NCBI GenBank assembly: GCA_020848735.1
Contig: JADLHO010000052.1
Coordinates: 1 to 50,911 of the forward strand
Length of the DNA stretch: 50,911 nt
Origin: Planctomycetota bacterium
GTDB taxonomy: Bacteria > Planctomycetota > UBA1135 > UBA2386
Reading direction: 5' to 3'
A program made the translations under genes and the position numbers. The notes beneath the pieces are model-generated. The model saw nothing but the letters and a program-made list of their open reading frames with translations, searched no databases and was not told the DNA's origin. How positions within the stretch are numbered: the first letter of the stretch is position 1; every line of letters starts with the position of its first letter. Positions 43,945-50,911 of the stretch are shown here, one piece after another.

Positions 43945-44514
43945 TCAGTTGAAGTGGAACTGGACGGTGTTCGTGGACCGGGACTGGAGGTTCATCTGCT
44001 CGTCGGCGGCGCTGTACTCGAATACCTGGGCATACAGCTCCGGCTCCTCGTCGGGATCGCAGCCGTGGAGGCGGCGGGCGATCGCGGGCGGTAGACCCGG
44101 CGGCGGCCCCGGATACGGAGAGATGCACGCCTTGCCCTGGTCGTAGCGGACCTCGAGGAGATAGGCGCCCGAGGTGCTGCCCCGCGGAAAGCGGATCCCG
44201 CCGACGGCGAGAAAGTTGTCCAGGCCCACGGCCTGCCCCTCGCGTACGACGAAGCACAGGTTGGCATCCTCTGCGGCGTCGAACTTCTCGATGTCGGCCT
44301 GGATCAGCAGGAACGCAGGGGTGCTCTTCGACGCCTGCACTTCGGCCTTCTGGAAGCCGGGCAGGCCGGTCGCCTCGAAGGCGACGATCTTGCGGATGTT
44401 CCCGCCACAATCGTGGACGGCGGGAAAGGAGTCGCAACCGGAGAGGATCCAGGTTGCACACGACGCGAACAGGAGGAACACGCGGGTTCTGACCATGACG
44501 GTGAGCGCACGCAT
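43945..44514 (-). CDS. Putative lipoprotein, first gene of the CHAT-NB-ARC operon
   Basis: A 189-residue product with a lipoprotein signal: basic N-terminus (MVRTR), hydrophobic core and lipobox ILSGC followed by DS. Asp at +2 could mean inner-membrane retention if the Lol rule holds. The mature part has four further cysteines and no recognised domain (GIRFPRGSTSGAYLLEVRYDQGKACISPYPGPPPG). The ATG at 44496 is an equally likely start. It precedes the CHAT-NB-ARC gene by 89 bp on the same strand. A surface or periplasmic partner for the system is possible; the association rests only on position. Confidence 0.65.
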   Translation of the reverse strand: MRALTVMVRTRVFLLFASCATWILSGCDSFPAVHDCGGNIRKIVAFEATGLPGFQKAEVQASKSTPAFLLIQADIEKFDAAEDANLCFVVREGQAVGLDNFLAVGGIRFPRGSTSGAYLLEVRYDQGKACISPYPGPPPGLPPAIARRLHGCDPDEEPELYAQVFEYSAADEQMNLQSRSTNTVQFHFN

Positions 44515-44934
44515 TCGAGGCGGCGCAAGCAGCGTTGCCTCTCGTCCAGCGCACGGCGCGCTCGAATCCGTCTCTTGCTGCGGGCCTTCGTCGTCACCGC
44601 AACGCCGACTCGGCCATGAGGTGCGTTGCGAACCGGGCCGTCCTGGCGATCGCCCTCCCGGCGCGCGCACGGCTACTCCGGGCACGAGCGCCGTGGGCAG
44701 GGCTCGAGTCGACGAGCGGACCAGGTCCGCGATACGCGTCGGCGCGTGGCGGCACCCGGATTGGCGGCGTTGGGGCGAGCTTCGCCTGCGGTGATCCCGC
44801 GGGTCGGAGGATGGCCCAGAAAAGCGGCGACAAGCGCGGCGAAGGACGGATGTCCCCCACGGCGTTGCGGATCTTCGTCGGGTTGCCGAGGCGTCCATCG
44901 AGGCATTGCGGGCGCGGCCGAATCAGCTGCACAG

Positions 44935-45240
44935 GCGAGGAGGCGCGGCTTGCTCGTCCCGGCCAGACGCATGCCGCCGTGGGCCACGTGGAGGTGGTCG
45001 TCGAGGCCGGTGTTCGTGCCGCCGGCGTTGGTGCCGACGAGGAGGAGGAACTGCACGATGCCCATTCCGCCGAGCCCACCTACGCCGCGCACGATCAACC
45101 GCCGTCGATGGTGAGGTTGACGGTCGCGATCAGGATCAGCGGATCGGTGCCGCGGCCGCGGACCACCGTACGGAGGTGGTTCACGATGCTGCGGAAGACG
45201 AGCGCCACCGCTGAGGCGAAGGAGTGAGGGGCACGGTGAA
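44935..45240 (-). pseudogene. Possible decayed coding remnant
   Basis: On the minus strand, one frame reads FRSIVNHLRTVVRGRGTDP, then LILIATVNLTIDGG and a TGA; shifting one base there continues as LIVRGVGGLGGMGIVQFLLL and VGTNAGGTNTGLDDHLHVAHGG. Both parts have the G/C-rich third positions of local genes, which suggests one former gene with a frameshift. No family is recognised. It could also be two very small genes or chance. Confidence 0.3.
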
Positions 45241-45458
45241 CAGCGCCGTGGCGATGCGGGTCGCGGAACGGAGCGGTCGTGAGGGGGCAGGCATGGGCGC
45301 AGCTCTCGGACAGGGGTGTTCGGGCGAGGGCCCGACGCGCCCATCGAGGGTCGCGGGACCGCGGGATCCGGCTCCGGGGGCAAGCGGATTCGCCGGACCG
45401 GGTCCGCTCCGACTGATCCGCGGCCCCGCCGACAGATCGGCGTCGCTCTCGTCCACGA

Positions 45459-45482
45459 TTGAAGAGTCAGCGGATTCTTCAA
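45459..45482 (+). promoter_or_regulatory. Inverted repeat at the start of the winged-helix gene
   Basis: TTGAAGA-N10-TCTTCAA has perfect 7-bp arms and ends two bases before the ATG at 45485, so bound protein would block initiation or transcription. It stands out because the flanking DNA is far more GC-rich. The neighbouring gene encodes an ArsR-like DNA-binding protein, so autorepression is the simplest idea. Confidence 0.5.
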
Positions 45483-45484
45483 CG

Positions 45485-46078
45485 ATGACCAGACCTCGCC
45501 GGGAGTTCGTCGGGATCACCCGTCCCGCGCAGCTGAAAGCGCTCGCGTCTCCGCTCCGCCAGGAGCTGGTCGACGTGCTCGAGTCGGCCGGTCCGTCCTC
45601 GGTCGCCGAGCTCGGCGAGCGGCTCGGTCGGGCCGCGGACTCGCTGTACTTCCACCTCCGCGTGCTCGTGAAGGTGGGGCTGGTGGTCGAGACCGAACGC
45701 CGTCAGGTCGGCCGCCATGCCTTCGCCGTCTACGACCTCGTGGGGCGGCCCCTGCGCATTGACCGCGAGCTCGCGCGCCGCGTCGATCTCTCGGCGGTGG
45801 TCGCCGGCATCCTGCGCCTCGCGGCCCGCGACTACCGCAGGGGGCTCGGCGGATCGGGTGCGGTCGCGAGCGGCCCGTCCCGCAATCACTGGGGCGGTCG
45901 CGCACGCGGCTGGCTCGATGCGCGTGGACTCGCACGCGTGAACGAGCTGCTCGAGGAGCTCAACGAGCTCGTGCGCAGCGGACAGCCCGGCAAAGGACGT
46001 CAGCCCGTGGCCCTCGCGTGGGTGCTCGCGCCCACGCCCGCTCGTCCGACGCGCGGCAGGCGTCGGGCGAAGCGATGA
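45485..46078 (+). CDS. ArsR-like winged-helix transcriptional regulator
   Basis: A 197-residue protein. Residues of about 12-85 form an ArsR/HTH_20-type winged helix: LKALASPLRQELVDVLESAGPSSVAELGERLGRAADSLYFHLRVLVKVGLVVETERRQVGRHAFAVYDL. The remainder is helical and basic, ending in a PTRGRRRAKR tail that could add DNA contacts. No metal-binding cysteines of the ArsR/SmtB type are present, so the effector is unknown. A palindrome (45459-45482) directly precedes the ATG at 45485. The protease gene begins 53 bp downstream (or at once, if the ATG at 46075 is used, overlapping this stop by ATGA), so the two are likely co-transcribed. Confidence 0.8.
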   Translation: MTRPRREFVGITRPAQLKALASPLRQELVDVLESAGPSSVAELGERLGRAADSLYFHLRVLVKVGLVVETERRQVGRHAFAVYDLVGRPLRIDRELARRVDLSAVVAGILRLAARDYRRGLGGSGAVASGPSRNHWGGRARGWLDARGLARVNELLEELNELVRSGQPGKGRQPVALAWVLAPTPARPTRGRRRAKR

Positions 46079-46131
46079 ACCCCTCCTTCGAACTCGGCTC
46101 GAACCCCCGGACCCCAGATCCCGATCGCACC

Positions 46132-47151
46132 ATGACCCGCTGCTACCCGACCGCGCGCATCCCCGCGTCCGCGCTCCTCGTCGCCGTCCTGCCCTGCGCC
46201 TGTCGCGCGGAGCCTGCCCCCGCGCAGGCGCCCGCCGCCGAACGCGTTGCGGCCGAGGGCGCGTCGCAGGAAGCGGAGCTCCGCTTCGACCACGCCGCCG
46301 AGCCGACGCTCGCCGTGCGCCGCGCGCGCACCGGGCATCTGCTGGTGAACCCGCTCGTCAACGGCCGCGACGTCGGCGCCTTCATCTTCGACACGGGCGC
46401 GGGCATCTGCGTGGTGTCCACCCCGCACGTCGCCTCGCTCGGACTGAGCGAGGCCGGCGCCGTCGAGGCCTTGGGCATCGGGGGCAGCACCGCGTCGCAG
46501 ACCTTCGTCGCCGATTCCCTCGAGCTCGGCCCGATGACGCTGTCGCGCCACACGCTGCTCGCCACCGATCTCGGCTTCCTCGAGCAACACCTCGGCGAGC
46601 CGATCGTCGGCGTGATCGGCTTCGGCGTGCTCTCGCGCTGCGTCGCGGAGCTCGACTTCGTCACGCCGCGCATCGCGCTCTTCGAACCCGCGCGCTACGA
46701 GCTCGCCGAGGGCGCGAGCTGGCTCCCGCTCGACCTCGAGGGCCGCACGCCCGCGATCCGCGCGCGCTTCGAGGACCGCGAGGGCCTCTTCCAGATCGAC
46801 ACCGGCGCCAACACCCCGGTGGCCTTCCACGAACCCGCCGTCCGCCGCTGGCAGCTCCTCGAGGGCCGCGAACTCGGCGACGCCCGGCTCGGCGGCGTCG
46901 GCGGCAGCATCGCCGCGAAGTCCTGCAAGCTCGCCTGGTTCGAGTTCGCCGGCCTCCGCCAGGACGCGGTCGACGCGCTCTTCCCCCTCGAGCGCAAGGG
47001 CTCGCGCGCGAACGCCACGCGCGACGGCGCGATCGGCGCGCCGCTGCTGCGCCCCTTCGTGATGGTGACCGATTACAGCCATGGCCGCGTCGCGTTCCGG
47101 CTGCGCGTGACGGGCGCGGGGGACGCGGCGAAGACGGCCGCGGGGCGTTGA
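46132..47151 (+). CDS. Exported retropepsin-like aspartyl protease
   Basis: A 339-residue protein with two aspartyl-protease half-domains. The first active-site motif is IFDTGAG with Asp87; the second is QIDTGAN with Asp223. Each is followed by the hydrophobic strand expected of retropepsin-like folds (IVGVIGFGVLSRC and GAIGAPLLRPFVMVTDY, the latter being the flap-to-end G-x-P-x-L motif). Two D-T-G-A sites in one chain mean it could act as a monomer. The N-terminus has a hydrophobic segment ending in VLPCAC, which may be a lipobox. The ATG at 46075 overlaps the upstream stop but would place 19 polar residues before the signal, so 46132 is preferred. Confidence 0.8.
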   Translation: MTRCYPTARIPASALLVAVLPCACRAEPAPAQAPAAERVAAEGASQEAELRFDHAAEPTLAVRRARTGHLLVNPLVNGRDVGAFIFDTGAGICVVSTPHVASLGLSEAGAVEALGIGGSTASQTFVADSLELGPMTLSRHTLLATDLGFLEQHLGEPIVGVIGFGVLSRCVAELDFVTPRIALFEPARYELAEGASWLPLDLEGRTPAIRARFEDREGLFQIDTGANTPVAFHEPAVRRWQLLEGRELGDARLGGVGGSIAAKSCKLAWFEFAGLRQDAVDALFPLERKGSRANATRDGAIGAPLLRPFVMVTDYSHGRVAFRLRVTGAGDAAKTAAGR

Positions 47152-47461
47152 CGCGAGCGTGCGCCGGACGGCGTCCGCGCCCGCCGCACCGACCGAAGGG
47201 CGATGGCGCGAGCCCATCTGCTTCGCGCCGTAGCGGGCCATCCACCGGACCAAGGGCATCCGTTCCGCCCGGTCCCGCTGCGTTGACTCCCTCCCGCGTC
47301 GGACCCAGAATCCTCCGCTCGCCGCTTCTCGCGGAGACCCGCTCTCGGCCAGCCGCCCGTTCCGTCGCGTGGCTGCGAGTTGGCTCGTCTGGTCGCAACT
47401 CGCTGTGGCCGGCGGGATCCGTTCTCCTCCAACCGTCAACCGACGCTCCCCACGGAGAACC
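47152..47461. other. Intergenic stretch
   Basis: About 310 bp between the protease stop and the thiolase remnant. No gene, palindrome or repeat can be supported. Confidence 0.45.
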
Positions 47462-47712
47462 GTGGGCAAGCCGATCATCGTCGCCCCGTGTCGCTCTCGG
47501 ATCGGTCGCTTCCAAGGTGCGCTCGCGCTGTTCTCCGCTCCGCAGCTCGGAGCCGCATCTTCGATTTGGTGGCGGGCGTGACGAGCCTCATGGTCTGCGG
47601 TTCGGGCTGAACGCGGTGGTACTCGCCGCGCAGGCGATCAAGGCCGGCGACGCCTAGATGAACGTCACGCGTGGTATGGAGTCGATGACAAGCGTCACTT
47701 ACTACCTATCGC
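47462..47712 (+). pseudogene. Decayed thiolase (acetyl-CoA acyltransferase) remnant
   Basis: Starting at a GTG, the sequence reads VGKPIIVAPCRSRIGRFQG and ALALFSAPQLGAA, the conserved N-terminus of thiolases. About 60 codons are then missing, and the active-site segment follows as LMVCGSG, a one-base frameshift, LNAVVLAAQAIKAGDA, a TAG, and GMESMTSVTYYL. Intact thiolases read VCGSGLNAVVLAAQAI-x-AGDAD-x-VVAGGMESMS. So the piece has an internal deletion, a frameshift (GGCCTG to GGCTG) and a nonsense codon, and the whole C-terminal half is gone. It ends where the methyltransferase gene starts and probably marks the edge of the inserted accessory segment to the right. Confidence 0.7.
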
Positions 47713-47725
47713 GGACCACAAGGCG

Positions 47726-48343
47726 ATGCGCGTGCCCAACCTCCACGACTGCATGGAACCGACCTGGCGGGACCCGACCGACGAGTACTACGCGACGCGT
47801 GCCGAGGAGTACAGCCGGGCGACCCGCGACTTGGACCTGACCATGCAGTTGGGTCTGTTCCGACAGGAGCTCAATCCCGGCGCCGAGGTCTTGGATCTCG
47901 GCTGTGGTTCCGGACGCGATCTGCGCGCGATGCGCTCCATCAGCATGCGACCTGTGGGACTGGATCGCTCACTGTCGCTGGCGAAGGGCGCGAGAGAGTT
48001 CAGTGGGTGCCCCGTCGTGCGTGCGGATTTCCACGAACTGCCGTTCGCCGATCAATCGTTTGACGGGATATGGGCCATCGCGGCACTACTCCACGCGCGC
48101 CCTCACGAGGTGCGCCCCGCCCTTCGCGAAGTCCGCCGTGTGGTACGGGACTCGGGGCTCGTGCTCACCTCGATGCAGCTTGGCCAAGGCGAGCGCGAGG
48201 CGAGTGACGGTCGGTACTTCGCGCTCTACTCCATCGATCAGTGGGCGGCGATCGGAAACGAATGCGGACTCCGTCCGGTCAAGAGCTTGAACTCGGGCAC
48301 CAACTGGTTCGTGACCCTCTTCAGGAAGAGCACGGTCGAATGA
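47726..48343 (+). CDS. Class I SAM-dependent methyltransferase
   Basis: A 205-residue enzyme with the Rossmann motifs of class I methyltransferases: motif I EVLDLGCGSGRDL, motif II VGLDRSLSLAKGA, the PFADQSFDGIWAIAALLHARP segment of motif IV, and RRVVRDSGLVLTS of motif V. It belongs to the small UbiE-like group, whose substrates range from metabolites to proteins, so the target is unknown. There are no DNA-methylase target-recognition domains. The ATG at 47753 (MEPTWRD) is an alternative start. The next gene overlaps its stop by ATGA. It lies directly after the thiolase remnant. Confidence 0.8.
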   Translation: MRVPNLHDCMEPTWRDPTDEYYATRAEEYSRATRDLDLTMQLGLFRQELNPGAEVLDLGCGSGRDLRAMRSISMRPVGLDRSLSLAKGAREFSGCPVVRADFHELPFADQSFDGIWAIAALLHARPHEVRPALREVRRVVRDSGLVLTSMQLGQGEREASDGRYFALYSIDQWAAIGNECGLRPVKSLNSGTNWFVTLFRKSTVE

Positions 48344-49071
48344 CGTTCATCATGCAGGCGCCGTTGCCGATCCAGGCTCCGTCCATTCCACAGTCAGGCG
48401 GCGAGGTGGTGGTCCGCCTCGTGTCCTCCGGGCCGGACTGGGAGTTCTGGACCGGGCTGATCGGGGCCGTGGGAATCGTGGTCACCTGGGTTCTGGCGGC
48501 ACGCCAGATGAAGTCTCAGAGCGAAGAGTCCGGGAGGCAGCTCAAGGCGCAGCGGGAGGAGACGACTCGGCAACTCCAGATGCAGTCCTTGGATCAGGCA
48601 GCGGCCGGCGTCGTCAACATGCTTGACACGTTCTACCGGCCGTACATCCAGCTCTCGGAGTCGAACAAGGCCGTCTACAAAGAACTTCGCGAGCGCTACG
48701 CGGACGAGCCGGACTACTCCACGCTTACGTATCTGCTCCGGGATCATCAGTTCCAGGAAAATGACCTCGCGCTGGTGAAGCTGCTCGCCTCCAACGGGCG
48801 GAGGCTTGCAGCTCTGATCTCCGACAACGCCGGCTGCGTCGATGACGCCGACATCCAGGCGGCGTTGTCGAAAGCCGCGGTCCACTTCTGGATGCTGGAC
48901 ATGGCGTTCCGCAAGAAGCTCGTCGGCGACGGTGAGCGGTTCGCGAAGTTCACCTACCCAAAGGACCTGGACATGAAGCTCGCGGACAAGCAAGGGGCGC
49001 TACAGCGCGAGCTCGTAAACCTCCGCGAGGAACGCTCGCGACTGGCCGCGTTGCGTACGTCGGGCGCGTGA
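48340..49071 (+). CDS. Membrane-anchored coiled-coil protein of unknown function
   Basis: A 243-residue protein with one N-terminal membrane helix at about residues 36-56 (FWTGLIGAVGIVVTWVLAARQ) followed by a Gln/Glu-rich coiled coil (MKSQSEESGRQLKAQREETTRQLQMQ). The remaining 160 residues are helical, with another coiled coil at the end (QGALQRELVNLREERSRLAALR). No family is recognised; this layout is common in small accessory or defence operons. It overlaps the methyltransferase gene (ATGA at 48340-48343) and is convergent with the phosphorothioation-associated gene, whose stop is 9 bp away. Confidence 0.7.
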   Translation: MTFIMQAPLPIQAPSIPQSGGEVVVRLVSSGPDWEFWTGLIGAVGIVVTWVLAARQMKSQSEESGRQLKAQREETTRQLQMQSLDQAAAGVVNMLDTFYRPYIQLSESNKAVYKELRERYADEPDYSTLTYLLRDHQFQENDLALVKLLASNGRRLAALISDNAGCVDDADIQAALSKAAVHFWMLDMAFRKKLVGDGERFAKFTYPKDLDMKLADKQGALQRELVNLREERSRLAALRTSGA

Positions 49072-49080
49072 GCAGAAACG

Positions 49081-50523
49081 CTATCCCGGGAAGAGCCGGT
49101 GCCCTCGGATTGTCACTCTCGCATTCGCCAGTGCCTTCTCCCATCCGAGACGCGTCCCGATCGCGTCGGTGTCGGAGTACAAGCCGCGCTTCTCTTCCTG
49201 CCGGGTCAGGCGCGCGAACTTTTCTCGTCCCGGGTAGTCGTCCGCGACGAAGTCCTCCTTGCGGTGCAGGATCGGCGGGTTGATCGAGCTGTCGTACACA
49301 CGATCGGACACGTCGATCTTGTCCAGCGTGACGATGATCGATCGCGCGAGCGGAGGGTGAGCCTCACGGTCGAAGTCGGGATAGCAAAGGTAGCTGACCT
49401 GTGGGCGCCAGCGGTTGAGCTTGATGATGTTGGCAGACTCGACTTCGCCGATGAGCCCGCGAGCGCAACCCTCGTAGACGCGAAGGAGCGTAGGGAGGCG
49501 CTCGAGCGCAGTGCGGTGGATGTAGAGCGCCTTCGGAGTCTGCTTGCCGATTTGTGAGGCGCGGCAGGCGGAGTCGATGAGATCTTGATCGCCGGCAGTC
49601 TTCAGCAACTCCACCGCCTGCTCGCTCGCGGACTTGAAGGTGCCGAACAACGCCCGCGCGTCGCGGCGGAGATCGAGCGGGAGGTCCGAAAGCCGCGGAG
49701 CCCGCCCGAACTGCTGGAGCCCGAGATAGATCAGGAAGTCCTCGCTGCGCTCGACGGTGATCCTTTCCCAGCGTTCGACGCCGGTTGCACGACGGACCAC
49801 CGCGAATGCCTGGCGCAGAGAACCGAAAGCGGCGGCGAGATCCGCGCTGGTTGGAATCTCGTCGGACTCGGGGAGACGACCCCGGTCCTCGAAGAACGCG
49901 AGCAGCGGTTCGAGGATCGCACGGTGCTGGTCGACCAACAGATCGCAGATGCGTGGCCGGAGTTCTGCGCGGCGGCGATGTCGCGAGGCGAGAAACCGCT
50001 GGCGATCCTCCTCCTCGCGGAACACCACGAAGATGCCGGGAGCCGCCGCCACGCTAGGCACCGATAGCACGGCATCGAGCCACTCGCGGAGTTCGGTCTG
50101 TCGGTAGTACTTCTGGAACGTCCCCGCACGCGTGACAAACCCGTCGCCGAACGGTCTGAGATCGATGCCACGCTCGTCGCCGACGACCTGCGCGCCGACG
50201 ACCAGCGCTCGCCGTGCGAGGCCCCATGCCGCGCGAAGCGCAAGCACGCGTTCGCCGGGATCCTCGATGACGTTGACGACGAAACCGAGGTTGACGAGGT
50301 CCGACGCCTCGGGGGTGGTCGTCGTCGCGTGGGCCGGATCCCAACCCTGGCTCGCATACCCGAGATCCTTGAGGAGTCGGACGTCGTCACCTCGGCCGCA
50401 GCCGTAGTCGAGCACGCTCATGCCCGGCTGCAGCACTCCCGAGTCCAGGGCGAGTCGCACCGGCCGCGACAACTCGACGCGTCCGATCGCCGTGCGGCTG
50501 CGATCGATCGCCTGGCGGTTCAT
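49081..50523 (-). CDS. DNA phosphorothioation-associated putative methyltransferase
   Basis: A 480-residue protein matching the putative methyltransferase that accompanies dnd gene clusters. The N-terminus reads HRSR-type RSRTAIGRVELSRPVRLAL, then the SAM motif VLDYGCGRGDDVRLL, then GWDPAHATTTTPEASDLVNLGFVVNVIEDPGERVLALR, which is characteristic of that family. The C-terminal two thirds are helical with a basic end and no known domain. Its exact role in phosphorothioation or in tolerance of the modification is not known to me. The start codon overlaps the dndE stop by ATGA (50520-50523), so the two are co-translated. Confidence 0.85.
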   Translation of the reverse strand: MNRQAIDRSRTAIGRVELSRPVRLALDSGVLQPGMSVLDYGCGRGDDVRLLKDLGYASQGWDPAHATTTTPEASDLVNLGFVVNVIEDPGERVLALRAAWGLARRALVVGAQVVGDERGIDLRPFGDGFVTRAGTFQKYYRQTELREWLDAVLSVPSVAAAPGIFVVFREEEDRQRFLASRHRRRAELRPRICDLLVDQHRAILEPLLAFFEDRGRLPESDEIPTSADLAAAFGSLRQAFAVVRRATGVERWERITVERSEDFLIYLGLQQFGRAPRLSDLPLDLRRDARALFGTFKSASEQAVELLKTAGDQDLIDSACRASQIGKQTPKALYIHRTALERLPTLLRVYEGCARGLIGEVESANIIKLNRWRPQVSYLCYPDFDREAHPPLARSIIVTLDKIDVSDRVYDSSINPPILHRKEDFVADDYPGREKFARLTRQEEKRGLYSDTDAIGTRLGWEKALANARVTIRGHRLFPG

Positions 50524-50900
50524 CGCAGTGGCTTGCGGAGCGTCGGCACGACGCGCACCAGATCGCCAATGGACTGAAGTCCTCGGTCCGCGAACAGGTA
50601 GCCGAGTCCGCGGTGCAGGTGGAGTTTGAAGTAGGTCGCCACGGTGTTGTCGTCGGTTCCCAAGCCGTCGCGGTGGCAACGCAGGCGGAGCGCCGCTGCG
50701 ATGACGTCGGCGTGCTCGCCGGCGAAGACCTTCCAGGTCATCTCGACCGAACTGTCGGCGGGGATGTTCGCGCGCGGTGGCACCGAGGGCTCCGCGAGCG
50801 ATGCCGCCAGCGCCCAGCGACACAGCACGTTCCAATTCTTGATGCCCGTGCGTCGCTTCAGCTGCACGAGCTGCTCTTTGCCGCGTTGGGAGACGGTCAC
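50520..50900 (-). CDS. dndE: DNA sulfur modification protein DndE (5' end may lie outside the window)
   Basis: A 126-residue or slightly longer protein that matches DndE, the small DNA-binding subunit of the DndBCDE phosphorothioation system, which puts sulfur into the DNA backbone. Diagnostic stretches are LKRRTGIKNWNVLCRWALAASLAEPS, IPADSSVEMTWKVFAGE, LRCHRDGLGTD and LHLHRGLGYL. A GTG at 50900 could be the start, but the frame continues open to the window edge (L-E-T before it), so the true start may lie further on. dndB, dndC and dndD would be expected beyond the right edge. No DndFGH restriction gene is seen in the window. Confidence 0.9.
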   Translation of the reverse strand: MTVSQRGKEQLVQLKRRTGIKNWNVLCRWALAASLAEPSVPPRANIPADSSVEMTWKVFAGEHADVIAAALRLRCHRDGLGTDDNTVATYFKLHLHRGLGYLFADRGLQSIGDLVRVVPTLRKPLR

Positions 50901-50911
50901 TGTTTCCAGGA

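Larger units (their letters stand above)
44515..45484. other. Long region without an intact gene
   Basis: This 970-bp stretch lies between the divergent lipoprotein gene and the winged-helix regulator gene. It has long open frames on both strands, but none with a convincing protein over its full length. The part at 44935-45240 has minus-strand coding character broken by frameshifts (listed as a possible remnant). The right end holds the palindrome at 45459-45482. Confidence 0.45.

Noticed and set aside
28154..44514. Retron, group II intron or CRISPR-associated reverse transcriptase
   Set aside because: There is no msr/msd structure, intron domain V, maturase domain or CRISPR array; the SQ motif, Avd and TR/VR pairs define a DGR.
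1..50911. tRNA, rRNA, insertion sequences, CRISPR arrays
   Set aside because: No cloverleaf, rRNA segment, transposase or regularly spaced repeats were recognised in reading the window; a covariance-model search would be needed to exclude small RNAs.

Overview
The window is GC-rich (coding frames have strongly G/C third positions) and looks like a chromosomal segment of a deep-branching planctomycete. The pointers are an ECF sigma factor paired with a transmembrane Ser/Thr kinase carrying TPRs, many secreted beta-propeller or FG-GAP-type proteins whose signal peptides end in A-x-A-Q, a DUF1080 protein, and a DsbD enzyme of the cytochrome-free planctomycete/Bacteroidetes type. The assignment to a phylum is inference; there is no rRNA or marker gene here to confirm it.

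Positions 1-27,600 are mostly ordinary chromosome: a secreted peptide-binding protein fused to a propeller, an M3 peptidase, FG-GAP and other secreted proteins, the ECF sigma/kinase pair, two tandem paralogous secreted proteins that share an identically spaced upstream motif, a galactokinase-like GHMP kinase overlapping a VLRF1-like (Vms1/ANKZF1) peptidyl-tRNA release factor, a pseudopilin-like membrane protein, a DUF1080 protein, a VanZ-like protein and a DsbD with four tandem N-terminal domains.

Positions 28,150-44,500 hold the exciting system: a diversity-generating retroelement (DGR) set between two convergent operons that each encode a CHAT-protease/STAND-NTPase protein. The plus-strand operon runs unknown protein, HEAT-like protein, CHAT-NACHT ATPase, FGE/C-type-lectin-fold protein ending in a variable repeat (VR1), HTH protein, Avd, template repeat (TR), reverse transcriptase. 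The minus-strand operon runs lipoprotein, CHAT-NB-ARC ATPase, TPR protein, and three FGE-fold paralogues, the last of which carries a second variable repeat (VR2) but also two in-frame stops. The 138-bp TR and VRs differ only where the TR has adenine: 13 positions for VR1 and 19 for VR2. Both VRs are followed by the same 15-nt hairpin. The two VR-bearing genes form a roughly 709-bp inverted repeat around the retroelement. The simplest reading is a rapidly diversifying ligand sensor whose variable lectin-like face feeds a caspase-like protease/STAND switch, that is, an immune-type or self-recognition conflict system.

Positions 45,200-50,911 contain a winged-helix regulator with a palindrome at its start codon, a retropepsin-like protease, a decayed thiolase gene, a small methyltransferase plus membrane coiled-coil pair, and at the right edge the end of a DNA phosphorothioation locus (DndE and the phosphorothioation-associated putative methyltransferase).
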